Source of the DNA: CAWCTB01 sp963798275
GTDB lineage: Bacteria; Acidobacteriota; Terriglobia; Terriglobales; Acidobacteriaceae
NCBI GenBank assembly: GCA_963798275.1
Contig: CAWCTB010000051.1
Location: 1-64,000 of the forward strand
Length of the DNA: 64,000 nucleotides
Reading direction: 5' to 3'
A program made the position numbers and the translations under genes. A model generated the notes under the pieces. It was given only the letters and a program-made list of their open reading frames with translations. It was not told the DNA's origin and searched no databases. Of this stretch, positions 17,320 to 28,029 are shown piece by piece (the first letter of the stretch is position 1; each line of letters begins with the position of its first letter).

Positions 17320-20300
17320 TTATTTCGCGGCATCAGGCTGTGACACCTTGAGCGCGGGAACCTCCTGCTGTCTTACCAGATTGTTATAAGCCGGGACGTC
17401 GGTCGAGACGATCTCCTTCCACTTGGCCAACTGCTCGTCCAACTGTTTGCTAAGCATGTCGAAGACTTCGTAGGACTGCTGCGTTGGGGCTGTACTGGCG
17501 CTGCCGACTACGCCGCTCAGGGCGACCAGGTGATTGTTTAGGCGAACCGGGTAATTGAGCACGTCCTGACCGCTCTTGGCCTTGGTCTGAATGAGCACTT
17601 CTTCAATTTCGGTCATTTTCTTGTTCAGCGATTTGCCGGCATCGACGATAGCCTTCTCCCGCGGGTCGTTGCCAACGTGCTTGTTGACGGCATTGATTTG
17701 TTCGCGAAGATCGCGAATCTGGAGGATGGTATCGTCCGTTTCGGTCACCGCGTCGCGAATCTTGAGAAGCAGGTCAAACTGTTTGGTCAGGTCCGCCTGA
17801 GTGGTCGTCAGCCGGGGATCGGGGGTGATCTCGAGCGGCGCGGTGTAACTCTTGCCCAGCACCGTTAGCCGAACCTGGTAAGTGCCGGGCAGCGCAACCG
17901 GACCATTGGTGTTGCCGCCCCAAACCGGCGCCTTCGGTACCTTGGTGGCACCTTCGTAACGCAGGTCCCAAACGAATCGATTCAGACCTGCGTCGGCTGG
18001 CAGAGTCTCGCTGCTGCCGCCGCGATTGAAGAAGTTTTCCTCCTCGTCCGCAGGCTCTTCCTTCTTGGGAAACTTGCGGATGGTTTTCCCGGAGGAGTCA
18101 AGGATTTCCAGCGTTATCTTTGGGGCTTCGTTCTTTTCTCCGTCGCTCTTGCCTGCTTCCGTCTTCGCCTGCGACTCGTCGCTGCTCGAGCCCGCCGCTT
18201 CCTTCTTGTCCGGCTTCTTGAGCGAGGTTTTCAACCAGTAATCAATGACGGCTCCGGCAGGGGGATTCTTTCCGACGTTGCCGCCCGCGGCAAACGGCGA
18301 GCCAACAAAAACCGTATGGCTGGCCGCTGCCGGGGTAAACAGGTGGGCTTCCTGCTGCGGAATCGAATCGTTGTATTGCCGCAGGGAAGTGATGTCATCC
18401 AAAATCCAAAAGCTGCGTCCGTGGGTCGCCACCACGAGGTCGTTGTTTTTGACAATTAAGTCATTGACTGGAGACACCGGCAGGTTCAGTTGCAGCGACT
18501 GCCAGTGGCTGCCGTCATCGAAGGACACGTACACGCCCTGCTCGGTCCCGGCGAAGAGCAAACCTGGGCGACCGGGATCGAGGCGCACCGCGTGGACATA
18601 GTCGTTGGCGGGAAGGCCCTCAACCAACTTGGTCCAGGTCTTGCCGAAATCGGTCGTCTTGAACACGTACGGTGCGAAGTCGTCCATCTTGTGGCGTTCG
18701 ACGGCAATGTAGGCCGTACCGGCTTCGCGGGGAGAAGCTTCGATCATGCTGACCGTGCCCCATTCGGGCATGGCCTTGGGCGTGACGTTCTCCCAGTGCT
18801 GGCCACCATCGCGGGTGAGATGCACCAGGCCGTCATCGGTTCCGGCCCAGATCAAGTCCTTCTGTACCGGCGATTCGACCACCGAGAAGATGGTGTCGTA
18901 GACCTCGACGCCGGTGTTGTCTTTGGTGATCGGCCCACCCGAGGCCGCTTGCTTCGCCTTATCGTTGCGCGTCAGGTCCGGGCTGATGATGGTCCAGTTC
19001 ATTCCGCCGTCGGTCGTCTTGAACAACACTTCGCCGGCGAAATACAGCGTTTTGGGATCGTGGGGCGAAAAAACAATAGGCTCGGTCCATTGGAAGCGGT
19101 GTTTCACGTCAGCCGCGGCCCAGCCGATGGGGTTGATAGGCCAGGGATTCACCGCCTGTTCCTGGTGAGTACGGTGATCGTAGCGGGTAATTTCGCCACC
19201 GTAGGAGCCGGCGTAAACGATCTGCGGGTCGGTCGGCTCGGGCGCGATGTAACCGCTCTCGCCTCCGCCCACCGGATACCAGTCCGAACGATCGATAGAG
19301 CCGTCGAGGCCAGCACTGGCGATGGCGACGGTTGTATTGTCCTGCTGCGCGCCGTAGATGTAGTAGGGGAACCGGTTGTCGGCAATGACGTGGTAGAACT
19401 GCGCCGTGGGCTGGTTGTAAACGCTGGTCCAGCTTTCGCCGTGGTCGGTGGAGACGGTGGCGCCTCCGTCGTTGCCATTGATCATGCGCTTGGGATTGGT
19501 AGGATCGATCCAGAGGGCGTGATTGTCGCCGTGCGGCACGCGCAAGCGGGTGAACGTCTTGCCGCCGTCATTGGACCGATAGGCAGCCGTGTTCAGGATG
19601 TAGACGGTATCGGCAGATTGCGGGTCGGCGAAAATGTGCGAGTAGTACCAGGCGCGCTGGCGAAAACGGTGGTCATCGGTCATGAGATGCCAAGTCTCGC
19701 CGCCGTCGTCGGAGCGGTAGATTCCGCCCTTCTCGGCTTCGACGATGGCCCACACTCGGTTGGGATTGGCGCCGGAAACCGTGACGCCGATACGGCCCAG
19801 GACACCTTCCGGCAGGCCGTGTGCTTTGAGTTCCTTCCAGGTGGTTCCGCCGTCGATGGATTTGTAGAGCCCGCTTCCCGGGCCGCCGCTATCGAGGCTC
19901 CACGGGGTGCGCCGCGCTTGCCACAACGCCGCGTACAGGATGTTGGCATTGCTGGGATCGAAAACCACGTCGATGCCCCCGGTCTTGGCATCCTTGTAGA
20001 GGACCTTCTCCCAGGTCTTGCCGCCGTCGCGCGTGCGGAAGATTCCGCGCTCCTCGTTGTCGGCAAAGGGATGACCTAACGCGGCGACGAAGGCGATGTC
20101 AGGATTCCTGGGGTTAACGATCAAGCTGCCAATGGCATGGGTGTCGGGCAAGCCGACGAATTTCCAGGTTGCACCGGCATCGATCGACTTGTACACGCCG
20201 TTACCGCCCACGATGTTGCCGCGGATGCACGCTTCGCCGGTTCCGACGTAGATAACGTTCGGGTCGGATTCGGAAACTGCGATTGCGCCGATGGAGGGTG

Positions 20301-20661
20301 ACGCGTCCTTGGTCTTGTCGAAGATGGGTTTCCAGTTAAGACCGCCGTCGGTGGTCTTCCAGACACCGCCGGCAACGGCGCCGAAATAATACAGGTCATT
20401 CTGGCCTACGACGCCCGACACCGCGACCACTCGTCCGCCACGAAATGGACCGACGAGGCGGTATTGCAGCCCCTTCCATGGTCCCTGAGATTCGGCCTCG
20501 TCTGTCTTGGCGTCAGGCGTGGGCGCCGCAGGGGGCTGAGCCGCTTTTTGCGATTCCGTCGGCCCTTGCGCGGGCTCGGCGCTTTGCTTCTGCCCGTTGT
20601 CCTGTGCCGAGACTAAGGTAATAAAACATGCAAGAAGAAGGGCGAGTGTGGTGGTTCGCAA
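17320..20661 (-). CDS. Exported BNR/sortilin-like repeat protein
   Basis: 1113 residues. A signal peptide covers residues 1-19 (CFITLVSA-Q), then a Pro/Ala-rich linker to about 60. From there to about 760 there are many BNR-type repeats of the form TTDGGxxW (GVWKTTDGGLNWKP, GIFRTRDGGKTWEK, GLYKSIDGGTTWKE, VFKTTDFGKTWTKL), the beta-propeller fold of VPS10/sortilin and YCF48-like proteins. A linker rich in Lys/Glu (about 810-900) follows, then a beta domain (GTYQVRLTVLGKSYTAPLEI) and a helical C-terminus. Such proteins are abundant in acidobacteria and often annotated as glycosyl hydrolases, but I see no catalytic evidence. The role is unknown. Confidence 0.88.
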   Translation of the reverse strand: MRTTTLALLLACFITLVSAQDNGQKQSAEPAQGPTESQKAAQPPAAPTPDAKTDEAESQGPWKGLQYRLVGPFRGGRVVAVSGVVGQNDLYYFGAVAGGVWKTTDGGLNWKPIFDKTKDASPSIGAIAVSESDPNVIYVGTGEACIRGNIVGGNGVYKSIDAGATWKFVGLPDTHAIGSLIVNPRNPDIAFVAALGHPFADNEERGIFRTRDGGKTWEKVLYKDAKTGGIDVVFDPSNANILYAALWQARRTPWSLDSGGPGSGLYKSIDGGTTWKELKAHGLPEGVLGRIGVTVSGANPNRVWAIVEAEKGGIYRSDDGGETWHLMTDDHRFRQRAWYYSHIFADPQSADTVYILNTAAYRSNDGGKTFTRLRVPHGDNHALWIDPTNPKRMINGNDGGATVSTDHGESWTSVYNQPTAQFYHVIADNRFPYYIYGAQQDNTTVAIASAGLDGSIDRSDWYPVGGGESGYIAPEPTDPQIVYAGSYGGEITRYDHRTHQEQAVNPWPINPIGWAAADVKHRFQWTEPIVFSPHDPKTLYFAGEVLFKTTDGGMNWTIISPDLTRNDKAKQAASGGPITKDNTGVEVYDTIFSVVESPVQKDLIWAGTDDGLVHLTRDGGQHWENVTPKAMPEWGTVSMIEASPREAGTAYIAVERHKMDDFAPYVFKTTDFGKTWTKLVEGLPANDYVHAVRLDPGRPGLLFAGTEQGVYVSFDDGSHWQSLQLNLPVSPVNDLIVKNNDLVVATHGRSFWILDDITSLRQYNDSIPQQEAHLFTPAAASHTVFVGSPFAAGGNVGKNPPAGAVIDYWLKTSLKKPDKKEAAGSSSDESQAKTEAGKSDGEKNEAPKITLEILDSSGKTIRKFPKKEEPADEEENFFNRGGSSETLPADAGLNRFVWDLRYEGATKVPKAPVWGGNTNGPVALPGTYQVRLTVLGKSYTAPLEITPDPRLTTTQADLTKQFDLLLKIRDAVTETDDTILQIRDLREQINAVNKHVGNDPREKAIVDAGKSLNKKMTEIEEVLIQTKAKSGQDVLNYPVRLNNHLVALSGVVGSASTAPTQQSYEVFDMLSKQLDEQLAKWKEIVSTDVPAYNNLVRQQEVPALKVSQPDAAK

Positions 20662-20842
20662 AGCTGTTCCTCCGGGGGCGTGAACTAAGAACTGGTTTTG
20701 ACTCTTGACTTGAAACCTAGCGTCATGAGCGCAGGTGCACGATATCAGGAAGTCTCAGCTTTGGTCGAGGGTGTTCCGAGAACAGGGTGTTCCGAGTAAA
20801 GGGAGGTTGTTGCGTCATGCGATACTGAATCCATCCAGCCGC

Positions 20843-20931
20843 GCCGGGATGGCGAAACTGGCAGACGCAGCGGACTTAAAATCCGCAGACCCGAAAGGGT
20901 TGTGGGGGTTCGAGTCCCCCTCCCGGCACCA
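20843..20931 (+). tRNA. tRNA-Leu (UAA anticodon)
   Basis: An 89-base class II tRNA including an encoded CCA. The acceptor stem GCCGGGA pairs with TCCCGGC, followed by A and CCA. The anticodon stem-loop GCGGA-CTTAAAA-TCCGC gives anticodon TAA. A variable arm (ACCCGAAAGGGT) and T arm GGGGGTTCGAGTCCCCC are present. The long variable arm is expected for leucine tRNAs. Confidence 0.97.
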
Positions 20932-21256
20932 GCGAAGTCGCGCTCCAACAATTGATTATCGTCACCCGATCGAGCGTCCCGATTGCTTTGGTCATCTCCC
21001 GAATACTGGAAGCTATGCCCGTCCGATTGAAACTCCGATTTCCGCCTGGCAGCCGCATGTTCCCTGCCTACGAAGTTGAGAACCGGGCCCATGGGGCTTG
21101 GCCATGACGACAAGGCCGTCATGTTGTCTGGCGAAGACGCGACAACATCGCCGGAGGAAATGCCACCCACAATGAATAGGTGATGAATTGTGCATTCGGT
21201 TGTTTTGCCAAAGTGCACCTTCTCCACGCGGGGTGGTAAGCTAGCGGGAACGGCTT
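20932..21256. other. Intergenic region after tRNA-Leu
   Basis: About 325 bases with open frames that only shadow one another across the tRNA. No gene, terminator with a T run or integration-site duplication of the tRNA 3' end was found. Confidence 0.4.
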
Positions 21257-21667
21257 ATGGAACTGTTTCTTAATCTGATTTGGGTGTGGTTGGCGGTGTT
21301 GGCCCTTTTCGGGTTCCTGCGAAGCCGTGATTTGTCCGGTCAGCTTGGCGTGGTTCCCTATCGCAAGTCACTGTTGGCACTGGCGTGCGGGGTCCTACTG
21401 CTTTTCCCGGTGGTTTCGGCGAGTGACGACCTGCACCCCACGCAGGCCGTAGTGGAGGAATCCTCGAAGAGAGTGCAACTCGCGGTGGCCGCTCTTCACC
21501 TGCAGCACACCAGTCCTCCACTGTTCCTGCTGCCAGCGACACTGGCGCTCTGTCTGATGTGCGCATTGGTCGTCTGGTATAGGCAACCTCTGGCCTTGAA
21601 AGCGCTCGTGCTCGAGGGTGCGACTGCGCCCTCTGCCGGACGCGCGCCTCCTTCCTACTGGAACTAA
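21257..21667 (+). CDS. Small membrane protein of unknown function
   Basis: 136 residues. Three hydrophobic segments are visible: residues 3-22 (LFLNLIWVWLAVLALFGFL), about 38-56 (LLALACGVLLLFPVVSAS) and about 88-105 (PLFLLPATLALCLMCALVVW). It lies 130 bases upstream of the czcB-czcA-czcC genes on the same strand and may belong to the same transcript. No known family is recognised. The codon usage is normal and the ATG is plausible. Confidence 0.6.
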   Translation: MELFLNLIWVWLAVLALFGFLRSRDLSGQLGVVPYRKSLLALACGVLLLFPVVSASDDLHPTQAVVEESSKRVQLAVAALHLQHTSPPLFLLPATLALCLMCALVVWYRQPLALKALVLEGATAPSAGRAPPSYWN

Positions 21668-21798
21668 AGCAGCCTGCAGTGCCGGTATGAGCGGCACGAA
21701 ACATTCCTAGTTCCTTACCTGCAGATCTGGTGCTCACTGGAGCGGAAAATCCCGCTTGTCCAGACCGGTTCTGCCGGGCCCCGAAGAGAGATGCCTGT

Positions 21799-22948
21799 AT
21801 GAAGAACCGCATCAATCAGCGCCGGCGAGCGCTGGCCGGATGTGGCCTATTGCTGCCATTGTTCCTGGCTGCGCTATTGCCGGCCTGCTCGCGTAGCAAG
21901 GCCGAACCATCGTCAGGGGCGGTGGTGGAAACCAACACCGACCCCAACGTGTTCACGATGGAGAATCCCGGGCAATTTCCGCTGACAACCGTGGAAGGCC
22001 GCAAGGTGAGCGACGAGATCCACGTCAACGGCGTGATCGCGCCGGATGTGAACCGATCCGTACCGGTGGTGTCGCTGGGCGGCGGCCGGGTGGTCGAGAT
22101 CAAGGCTAAACTCGGCGACACCGTGCGGAAGGGGCAAGTGCTGCTGCTCATCAACAGCCCCGACCTGTCGGCCGCATTCTCCGACTACCAGAAGTTCAAG
22201 GCGGATGCGCAACTGGCCAACAAACAACTGGAGCGGGCTAAGCTGCTCTACGACAAGGGCGCCATCGCGCTGGCCGATGTGGAAAATGCGGAAGACGTGA
22301 ACGCCAAGGCGATCGCGGACCTCAATGCCGCGATGCAGCGGGTGCATGTGCTTGGAGGTGACGTGAACACCCCGTCTCCGCTGCTGCCTTTGCGCGCGCC
22401 CATCGCAGGTGTGATTGTCGACCAGCAGACCACCGGCGGGACCGGGGTGCGCTCGCTCGACAATCAGCAGGCCCTGTTTACCATCGCCGACTTATCAGTA
22501 GTGTGGGTGCTCTGCGATGCGTACCAGGACATGCTGCCGCGGGTGCATGTGGGTGACATTGCCGAAATCAACCTGAACGGCGTACGCCGAGGATTTTCCA
22601 GGCAAAGTAATCAACATCAGCCAGGTGCTGGACCCGGGGACGCGAACTGCAAAGGTTCGAATCGAGTTGCCCAATCCACAAGGCATCCTGCGCGCGGGAA
22701 TGTTCGTGACGGCCACGTTTCGCGGCAGCCAAGCGGTGGAGCGGGCGGTCGTTCCGGCGTCGGCCGTGGTTCATTTGCATGACAAGGATTGGGTCTATGC
22801 GCCGGCAGGGGGGAACCAGTTCCGCCGAATCGCGGTGCAATTGGGGCCACAGGAAAAGGACGGAGAACAGCAGGTTGTCAGCGGTTTGAAGCCGGGCGAG
22901 CAAGTGGTGACCAATGCGCTGCAGTTCTCCAGCGCAGCCGAGGAGTAG
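21799..22948 (+). CDS. czcB: CzcB/CusB-like RND adaptor, frameshifted once
   Basis: A lipoprotein-like adaptor (LAALLPACS) of about 380 residues that joins a heavy-metal RND pump to its outer-membrane channel. The first 260 residues read in one frame (VPVVSLGGGRVVEIKAKLGDTV, then a helical hairpin, then LRAPIAGVIVDQQ, then AEINLNG). Near 22590 the frame must shift by one extra base, after which FPGKVINISQVLDPGTRTAK and AGMFVTATFRG continue the barrel and membrane-proximal domains to EE-stop at 22948. The stop is five bases before czcA. One of five frame breaks in this operon. Confidence 0.85.
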
Positions 22949-22953
22949 GCAGC

Positions 22954-25900
22954 ATGATCCGGTTTCTGGTGGATTTTGCGCTGCGCAACCGCATGCTGGT
23001 GCTGGCCATGGGGGTGGCGCTGCTGATCTGGGGCATCATTTCCTTTCACAACCTGCCCATCGAAGCCTATCCCGACGTGGCCGACAAATACGTTTGGGTG
23101 ATCACGCAGTGGCCGGGACGGGCGGCGGAGGAAGTGGAGCAACAGGTCACGATTCCGATCGAGACACAATTGAACGGTGTCGGCCACCTCACCCATCTGC
23201 GCTCGACCTCGCTGGCGGGACTTTCCTTCATTACGGTGCTGTTCGACGACGAGTCCGACAACCTGCAGAACCGGCAACAGGTGTTGGAAAAGCTCACGCT
23301 GGTAAGTCTGCCGCCGGGGCTGAATCCGCAAATCGGCCCCGACTTCAGTCCAGCCGGCCAGATCTACTTCTATACCCTGCAAAGCACCAACCCACAGTAC
23401 GACATCATGGACCTGAAGGCGCTGCAGGACTGGGTCGTGTTCAAGCACCTAATGTCGGTGCCGAATGTTGCGTCGGTGTCTATTTTTGGCGGCGAGACGC
23501 GCGAATACCAGGTGCAGGTTGACCCCGACAAGCTGGTCGCATATGGGCTCTCGATGGCGCAGGTGGAACAGGCGCTGGCCGTCAACAACCTGAACGGCGG
23601 GGGCAGCTTCATCGAGAAAGGGCAGCAGGCCTATAACGTTCGCGCCATTGGCCTGATGCAGAACACCGATGACATAGGGGCGACGGTCTTGAAGGTGCAG
23701 AACGGTACTCCCGGTGCGAGTGAGAGACGTCGCTAGCGTGACCCAGGGACCGAAGATTCGCCTGGGCAAGCTGGGAAAAGCCATTCGCCATGCCGATGGC
23801 AGGGTCATCGACAACGATGACGTAGTCGAAGGCATCGTGCAGATGCGTAAGGGGGCCGAGGCCGAGGCAGTGCTGCGCGACATCCACGCCAAAGTTGACT
23901 TCCTCAACAAGCATGTGCTGCCGCCCGGGGTGAAGATTGTTCCCCACATTGACCGTGACGAACTGGTGCATCTCACCACCCACACGGTGCTGCACAATCT
24001 CACCGAAGGCATTCTGCTGGTGGTGGTGGTGCTGTTCTTTTTTCTGGGGAATGTGCGCTCGGCCCTGATCGTCGCCATCACCATTCCGTTCTCGCTGTTT
24101 TTCGCCGCCATTTTGCTGGACCTGCGCCACATTCCCGCCAACCTGCTCTCGTTGGGTGCGCTCGATTTCGGCATGATCGTGGAGGGTGCGGCGGTGATGG
24201 TCGAGAACATACAGCGACGGCTGGAGAACCGCACCCAATCGAGCGCCACCATCGACGAAAGCATCCGCTCAGCGGCGCATGAAGTGCAGCGGCCGGTGTT
24301 CTATGCCATCGCAATCATCATCATTACGTATCTGCCCATCTTCACCCTGCAGCGGGTGGAAGGCCGGTTGTTCAAACCCATGGCGTGGACGGTGGCCTTT
24401 GCCCTGCTGGGAGCCCTCTTCTTTTCCATCCTGCTGGCGCCGGTGCTGTCCAGCTTCCTGTTTCGCCAGGGAGTGAAAGCCTGGGAGAACCCGGTGGTGG
24501 GATGGATTACGCGGCGGTACGAGCAGACGCTGACGTGGATTCTGGCGCGGCGCATGATCGCCCTCGGCGCTGCGCTCTTCGTTTTCGCGCTGACCGCGTA
24601 TCTCAGCTTCGGGGGAGTAGTTGGCTCCGAGTTTCTGCCGCACCTCGATGAAGGCTCGATCTGGGCGCGGGGAACGCTGTCTCCCAGCACCGGCCCCACC
24701 GAAGGGCAGCGCATCATGGACCAGTCGCGGCTGATCTTTGCCAGCTTTCCCGAGGTGACGCAGGTGGTGTCGCAAGTGGGACGCTCCGACGATGGAACGG
24801 ATGCGACCGGCTTCTTCAACACCGAGTACTTTGTGGACCTGAAGCCACGCGAGCAGTGGCGGTCGCAATTTCATGGCCGGAAAGAGTTGCTGATCGAAGC
24901 CATGGACAAGGAGGTTGAGAAGATTCCGGGAGTGGAGTGGGGATTTTCACAGCCCATCGCCGACAACATGGAGGAGGCCGTCAGCGGAGTTAAGGGTGAG
25001 CTTGCCGTGAAGATCTTTGGCTCTGATCTGCACGACCTGGAGCAGAAGGGCGAAGAAATCATGGGCGGCGATGAAGGGGGTCCCCGGGGTTACCGATCTG
25101 GGACTGTTCCGGGTCCTGGGACAACCCAATGTTGACATCAAGGTCGATCGCGCCAAGGCCGACCGTTACGGCATCAACGTCGCGGATATTCAGGATGCAA
25201 TCCAGACAGCGGTCGGAGGAAATCCGGTAAGCCAGATCCTCATCGGGGAACAGCGCTTTGACCTGGTGCCGCGCTACCGGGAGCAGTATCGCAAGAGCAT
25301 CGATGACATCGCGAACATTCGCCTGCTTGCGCCTACCGGCGAACGAGTCTCGTTGGGCGAGTTGTGCGACATCACGGTGGACAACGGGGCGTCGATGATC
25401 TATCGCGAAGGCAACCAGCGCTACATCGCCATCAAGTACAGCGTGCGGGGCCGCGATCTGGGCAGCACCGTCGAAGAGGCCATGACGAAGGTCAATCGCG
25501 AGGTGAAGCTGCCGCAGGGATACACCCTGGACTGGGCCGGCGAGTACGAAAGCCAAAAGCGCGCGAATCACCGACTGGCAATCGTGGTACCGCTCACCAT
25601 CCTGGTCATCATGCTGGTGCTGTATTCCATGTTCAGGTCTTTCAAGTGGGGCTTTCTGGTGTTGTTGAACCTGGGCCTCGCACCCATCGGCGGCCTGCTC
25701 GCGCTGCTGATCACGGGCACGCACTTCAGTGTTTCCACGGGTGTCGGACTGCTGGCACTGTTTGGGGTATCGGTGCAGACGGGAGTGATCATGATCGAAT
25801 ACATCAATCAGCTGCGCGGACGGGGGTACAGCGTGCGGGACGCGGTGTTGCTGGGCGCCACGCGCCGTCTGCGGCCCATCATGATGACCATGCTGGTGGC

Positions 25901-26093
25901 ATCGTTGGGGCTGGTGCCGGCGGCGCTGTCGCACGGCATCGGCTCCGACTCGCAGCGTCCGTTCGCCATCGTGATCGTGGGCGGCTTGCTGACCGAGCTG
26001 GCCTTGAGCCTGGTGCTGCTGCCCGCCTTCTACGAATGGATGGCCGGACCGAAGGATGTGCTACCCGAGGAAGCGGAGGAGGTGACGGAATGA
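22954..26093 (+). CDS. czcA: CzcA/CusA-like heavy-metal RND pump, frameshifted twice
   Basis: A pump of about 1045 residues once two one-base shifts are corrected. It starts MIRFLVDFALRNRMLVLAMG; the first frame ends near 23710, where a run CCC carries one extra base (the product should read NGTPVRVRDVASVTQGP). A second extra base lies in the GGG near 25066 (should read EEIMAAMKGVPGVTDLGL). The membrane segment with the proton-relay residues reads DFGMIVEGAAVMVEN, with Glu where CzcA usually has the second Asp. The C-terminal RGYSVRDAVLLGATRRLRPIMMT is typical. HME-type pumps export divalent or monovalent metal ions; the ion is not deducible. Confidence 0.88.
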
Positions 26094-27423
26094 GCGGCCT
26101 TCTCGCGCAAAGATCTCGTGGCATGGGTCTCGCCGCAGTTTGGCTGCTGGCGGGGTGTACGTCGTGGCCGCAAGTGCCGGCGCCGCCCCAGACGCCGCCG
26201 GCAACGCAGGCTGCGGGGACGCCGCGACCGTCGATGGTCGTTTCCCTGGAGCAAGCGATCGAGCTGGCGAAGAAAAACAATCCCACCCTCCAGGCCAACC
26301 GCACTTTGATCTCGCAGAACCAGGAGCAGGAGGTTACCGCCAACCTGCGCCCGAATCCCCTGCTTTCCTCGGATGCACAATACCTACCGCTGTTTAGTCC
26401 CAGCTTGTGGTCAAGCGACTACATCGACACCACGGCGCAGTTCGATTTGGGTGTGGGCTATCTCTTCGAGCGCGGACAGAAGCGACAGCATCGCCTGCAA
26501 GCCGCCAAAGATATCACTGCCGTCACCGAGGCACAGGTGCTCGACATGGAGCGCGCGACCGCCGGCAACACGGCGCAGGAGTTTGTGGCCGCCCTACTGG
26601 CGAAGTCGAATCTGGAGCTGGCAACGCAACTGCTTGCCAGCTACCAACACTCAGTAGGGATCAGCGAGGAGCAATACAAGGCCGGCGGGCTCAGCAAAGT
26701 CGATCTGCTGAGGATCCAGTTGCAGACGCTGCAGTTCCAGAGCGACGTTAACGCGGCCCGGCATCGCCAGGGTGCAGGCACTGGCCACGCTCCGGCAGTT
26801 GATGGGATACGATTCGGTGCCGCGTGACTACGACATCGCCGGCGACCTGACGTACCAGCCTCTCAGCTTCCGGCTGGAGGACCTGCAAGCGCGCGCGCTG
26901 GCATTGCGCCCCGACCTGCAGGCAGCGCATCGCGGCGTCGCCTCCGCCCAGAGCCAGATCGCGCTGGCTAAGGCGAACGCCAAGCAAGACATCAATGCCA
27001 CGTTTGACTATGGGCATGTCAATGCCTCGAACGTTGGAGCTTTCTACTTCAACATTCCGCTCCCCATCTTCAATCGCAATCAAGGCGAGGTGGCGCGGAC
27101 CTACTACGCTCTTACCCAGTCACAATTTCAGGAGAAGGGCGCCGAGCAACAGGTGCTGACCGAGGTGGAGAACGCTTACGAGGCGCTGCGCACCAGTGAA
27201 GAGGTCGTGCAACTGTACAAAGAGGGATACCTGCAGCAGGCGCAGCAGGCCCTGGAGATCACCCAGTTCTCCTACCAACACGGCGCCGCGTCGCTGCTGG
27301 ACTTCCTGGATGCCGAGCGCAGTTACCGCGCGACAGAACTGAGCTACCGGCAGGCGCTAGCGCACGTATATGAGTGCGCTGGAGCAGTTGCGGCAGGCGG
27401 TGGGCACGCGCGAGTTGCGTTAG
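26090..27423 (+). CDS. czcC: CzcC-like outer-membrane channel, frameshifted twice
   Basis: A TolC/CzcC-family protein of about 440 residues after correction. It starts MSGLLAQRSRGMGLAAVWLLAGC, a lipoprotein signal, and its ATG overlaps the czcA stop (ATGA). Typical OEP motifs follow: SLEQAIELAKKNNPTLQANR, then in the second repeat LRQLMGYDSVP, FYFNIPLPIFNRNQGE and QTSYQH-like FSYQHGAASLLDFLDAERSYR. One extra base near 26762 breaks NAARIARVQALATLRQLMGY and another near 27370 breaks the last helix, which should end ALEQLRQAVGTRELR-stop at 27423. Confidence 0.85.
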
Positions 27424-27560
27424 TACAAGGGCACCACTGGGGACGTTCGAAGTACCCGATGCTGCTGCATGGCAGGAAGGAGTTGAAACGAATTGCGAAA
27501 CCCGGTTTGGAAGGGCTTGGTTGCGGCTCTTACGCGAGAGTGCCAACGGTCTAACCAGCG

Positions 27561-27758
27561 TCAGCGGAGATCGGTTCGGTCAGACAATAGGGCACCGTTG
27601 CGCGCGTAGCTGTCGCGCAGAACCTCAATGAAGGCTATGGTGAGCTTCTCCGGCTTGACGTTGAGTTCTTCGCGCAGCACTTCGGTGACGCGCTTCACCG
27701 CGCGGCGTTTTTGCTCGACCGTGCGTCCTGCCAGCAGCGTGATCTGCACATGCGCCAT
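27561..27758 (-). CDS. Tautomerase-family (4-OT-like) protein lacking Pro1
   Basis: 65 residues, the size of 4-oxalocrotonate tautomerase subunits: HVQITLLAGRTVEQKRRAVKRVT, then LNVKPEKLTIAFIEVLRDSYARNG and LLSDR. In this family the residue after the initiator Met is a proline that acts as the catalytic base. Here the codon is GCG, so the protein begins Met-Ala-His. Either the enzyme has lost the classical activity or the codon is a sequencing error (CCG to GCG). It occupies the place where emrB would be expected after emrA. Confidence 0.8.
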   Translation of the reverse strand: MAHVQITLLAGRTVEQKRRAVKRVTEVLREELNVKPEKLTIAFIEVLRDSYARNGALLSDRTDLR

Positions 27759-28029
27759 GTGAGCGCTCCCTCCGGATTCCGCGCGAGCTCCAGCCCGGGG
27801 AGTTCGAGCGGGACCGTCACCCGGAATCTCCTTCTTGATTTGTGAAACGGGGACATTTTACGCCAAATCAGCGCCATGCCGAGGGTCTGACCTCGTGTGG
27901 CGTCCCGCAATTTCGTGCCATTACTCTAAACAGCGGCATTGCGGAGAACGTCGTCACCTCAGCGGCGGAAGCCGTGCCCTTTCAAAACAACGTCGACTTA
28001 GTCTGCAAACTTGCGGGACACTACACCAG

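Noticed and set aside
18490..20079. 529-residue plus-strand open frame
   Set aside because: It is antisense to the BNR-repeat gene, caused by codon bias; no domain is recognisable.
20843..20931. Genomic island integrated at tRNA-Leu
   Set aside because: No integrase gene and no repeat of the tRNA 3' end in the window.
20735..21079. 114-residue open frame across the tRNA
   Set aside because: It reads through a clear tRNA-Leu gene and has no family resemblance.
22590..27370. Programmed +1 frameshifting as the cause of the czc breaks
   Set aside because: No slippery codon plus stop arrangement is shared by the sites, and similar breaks occur in unrelated housekeeping genes.
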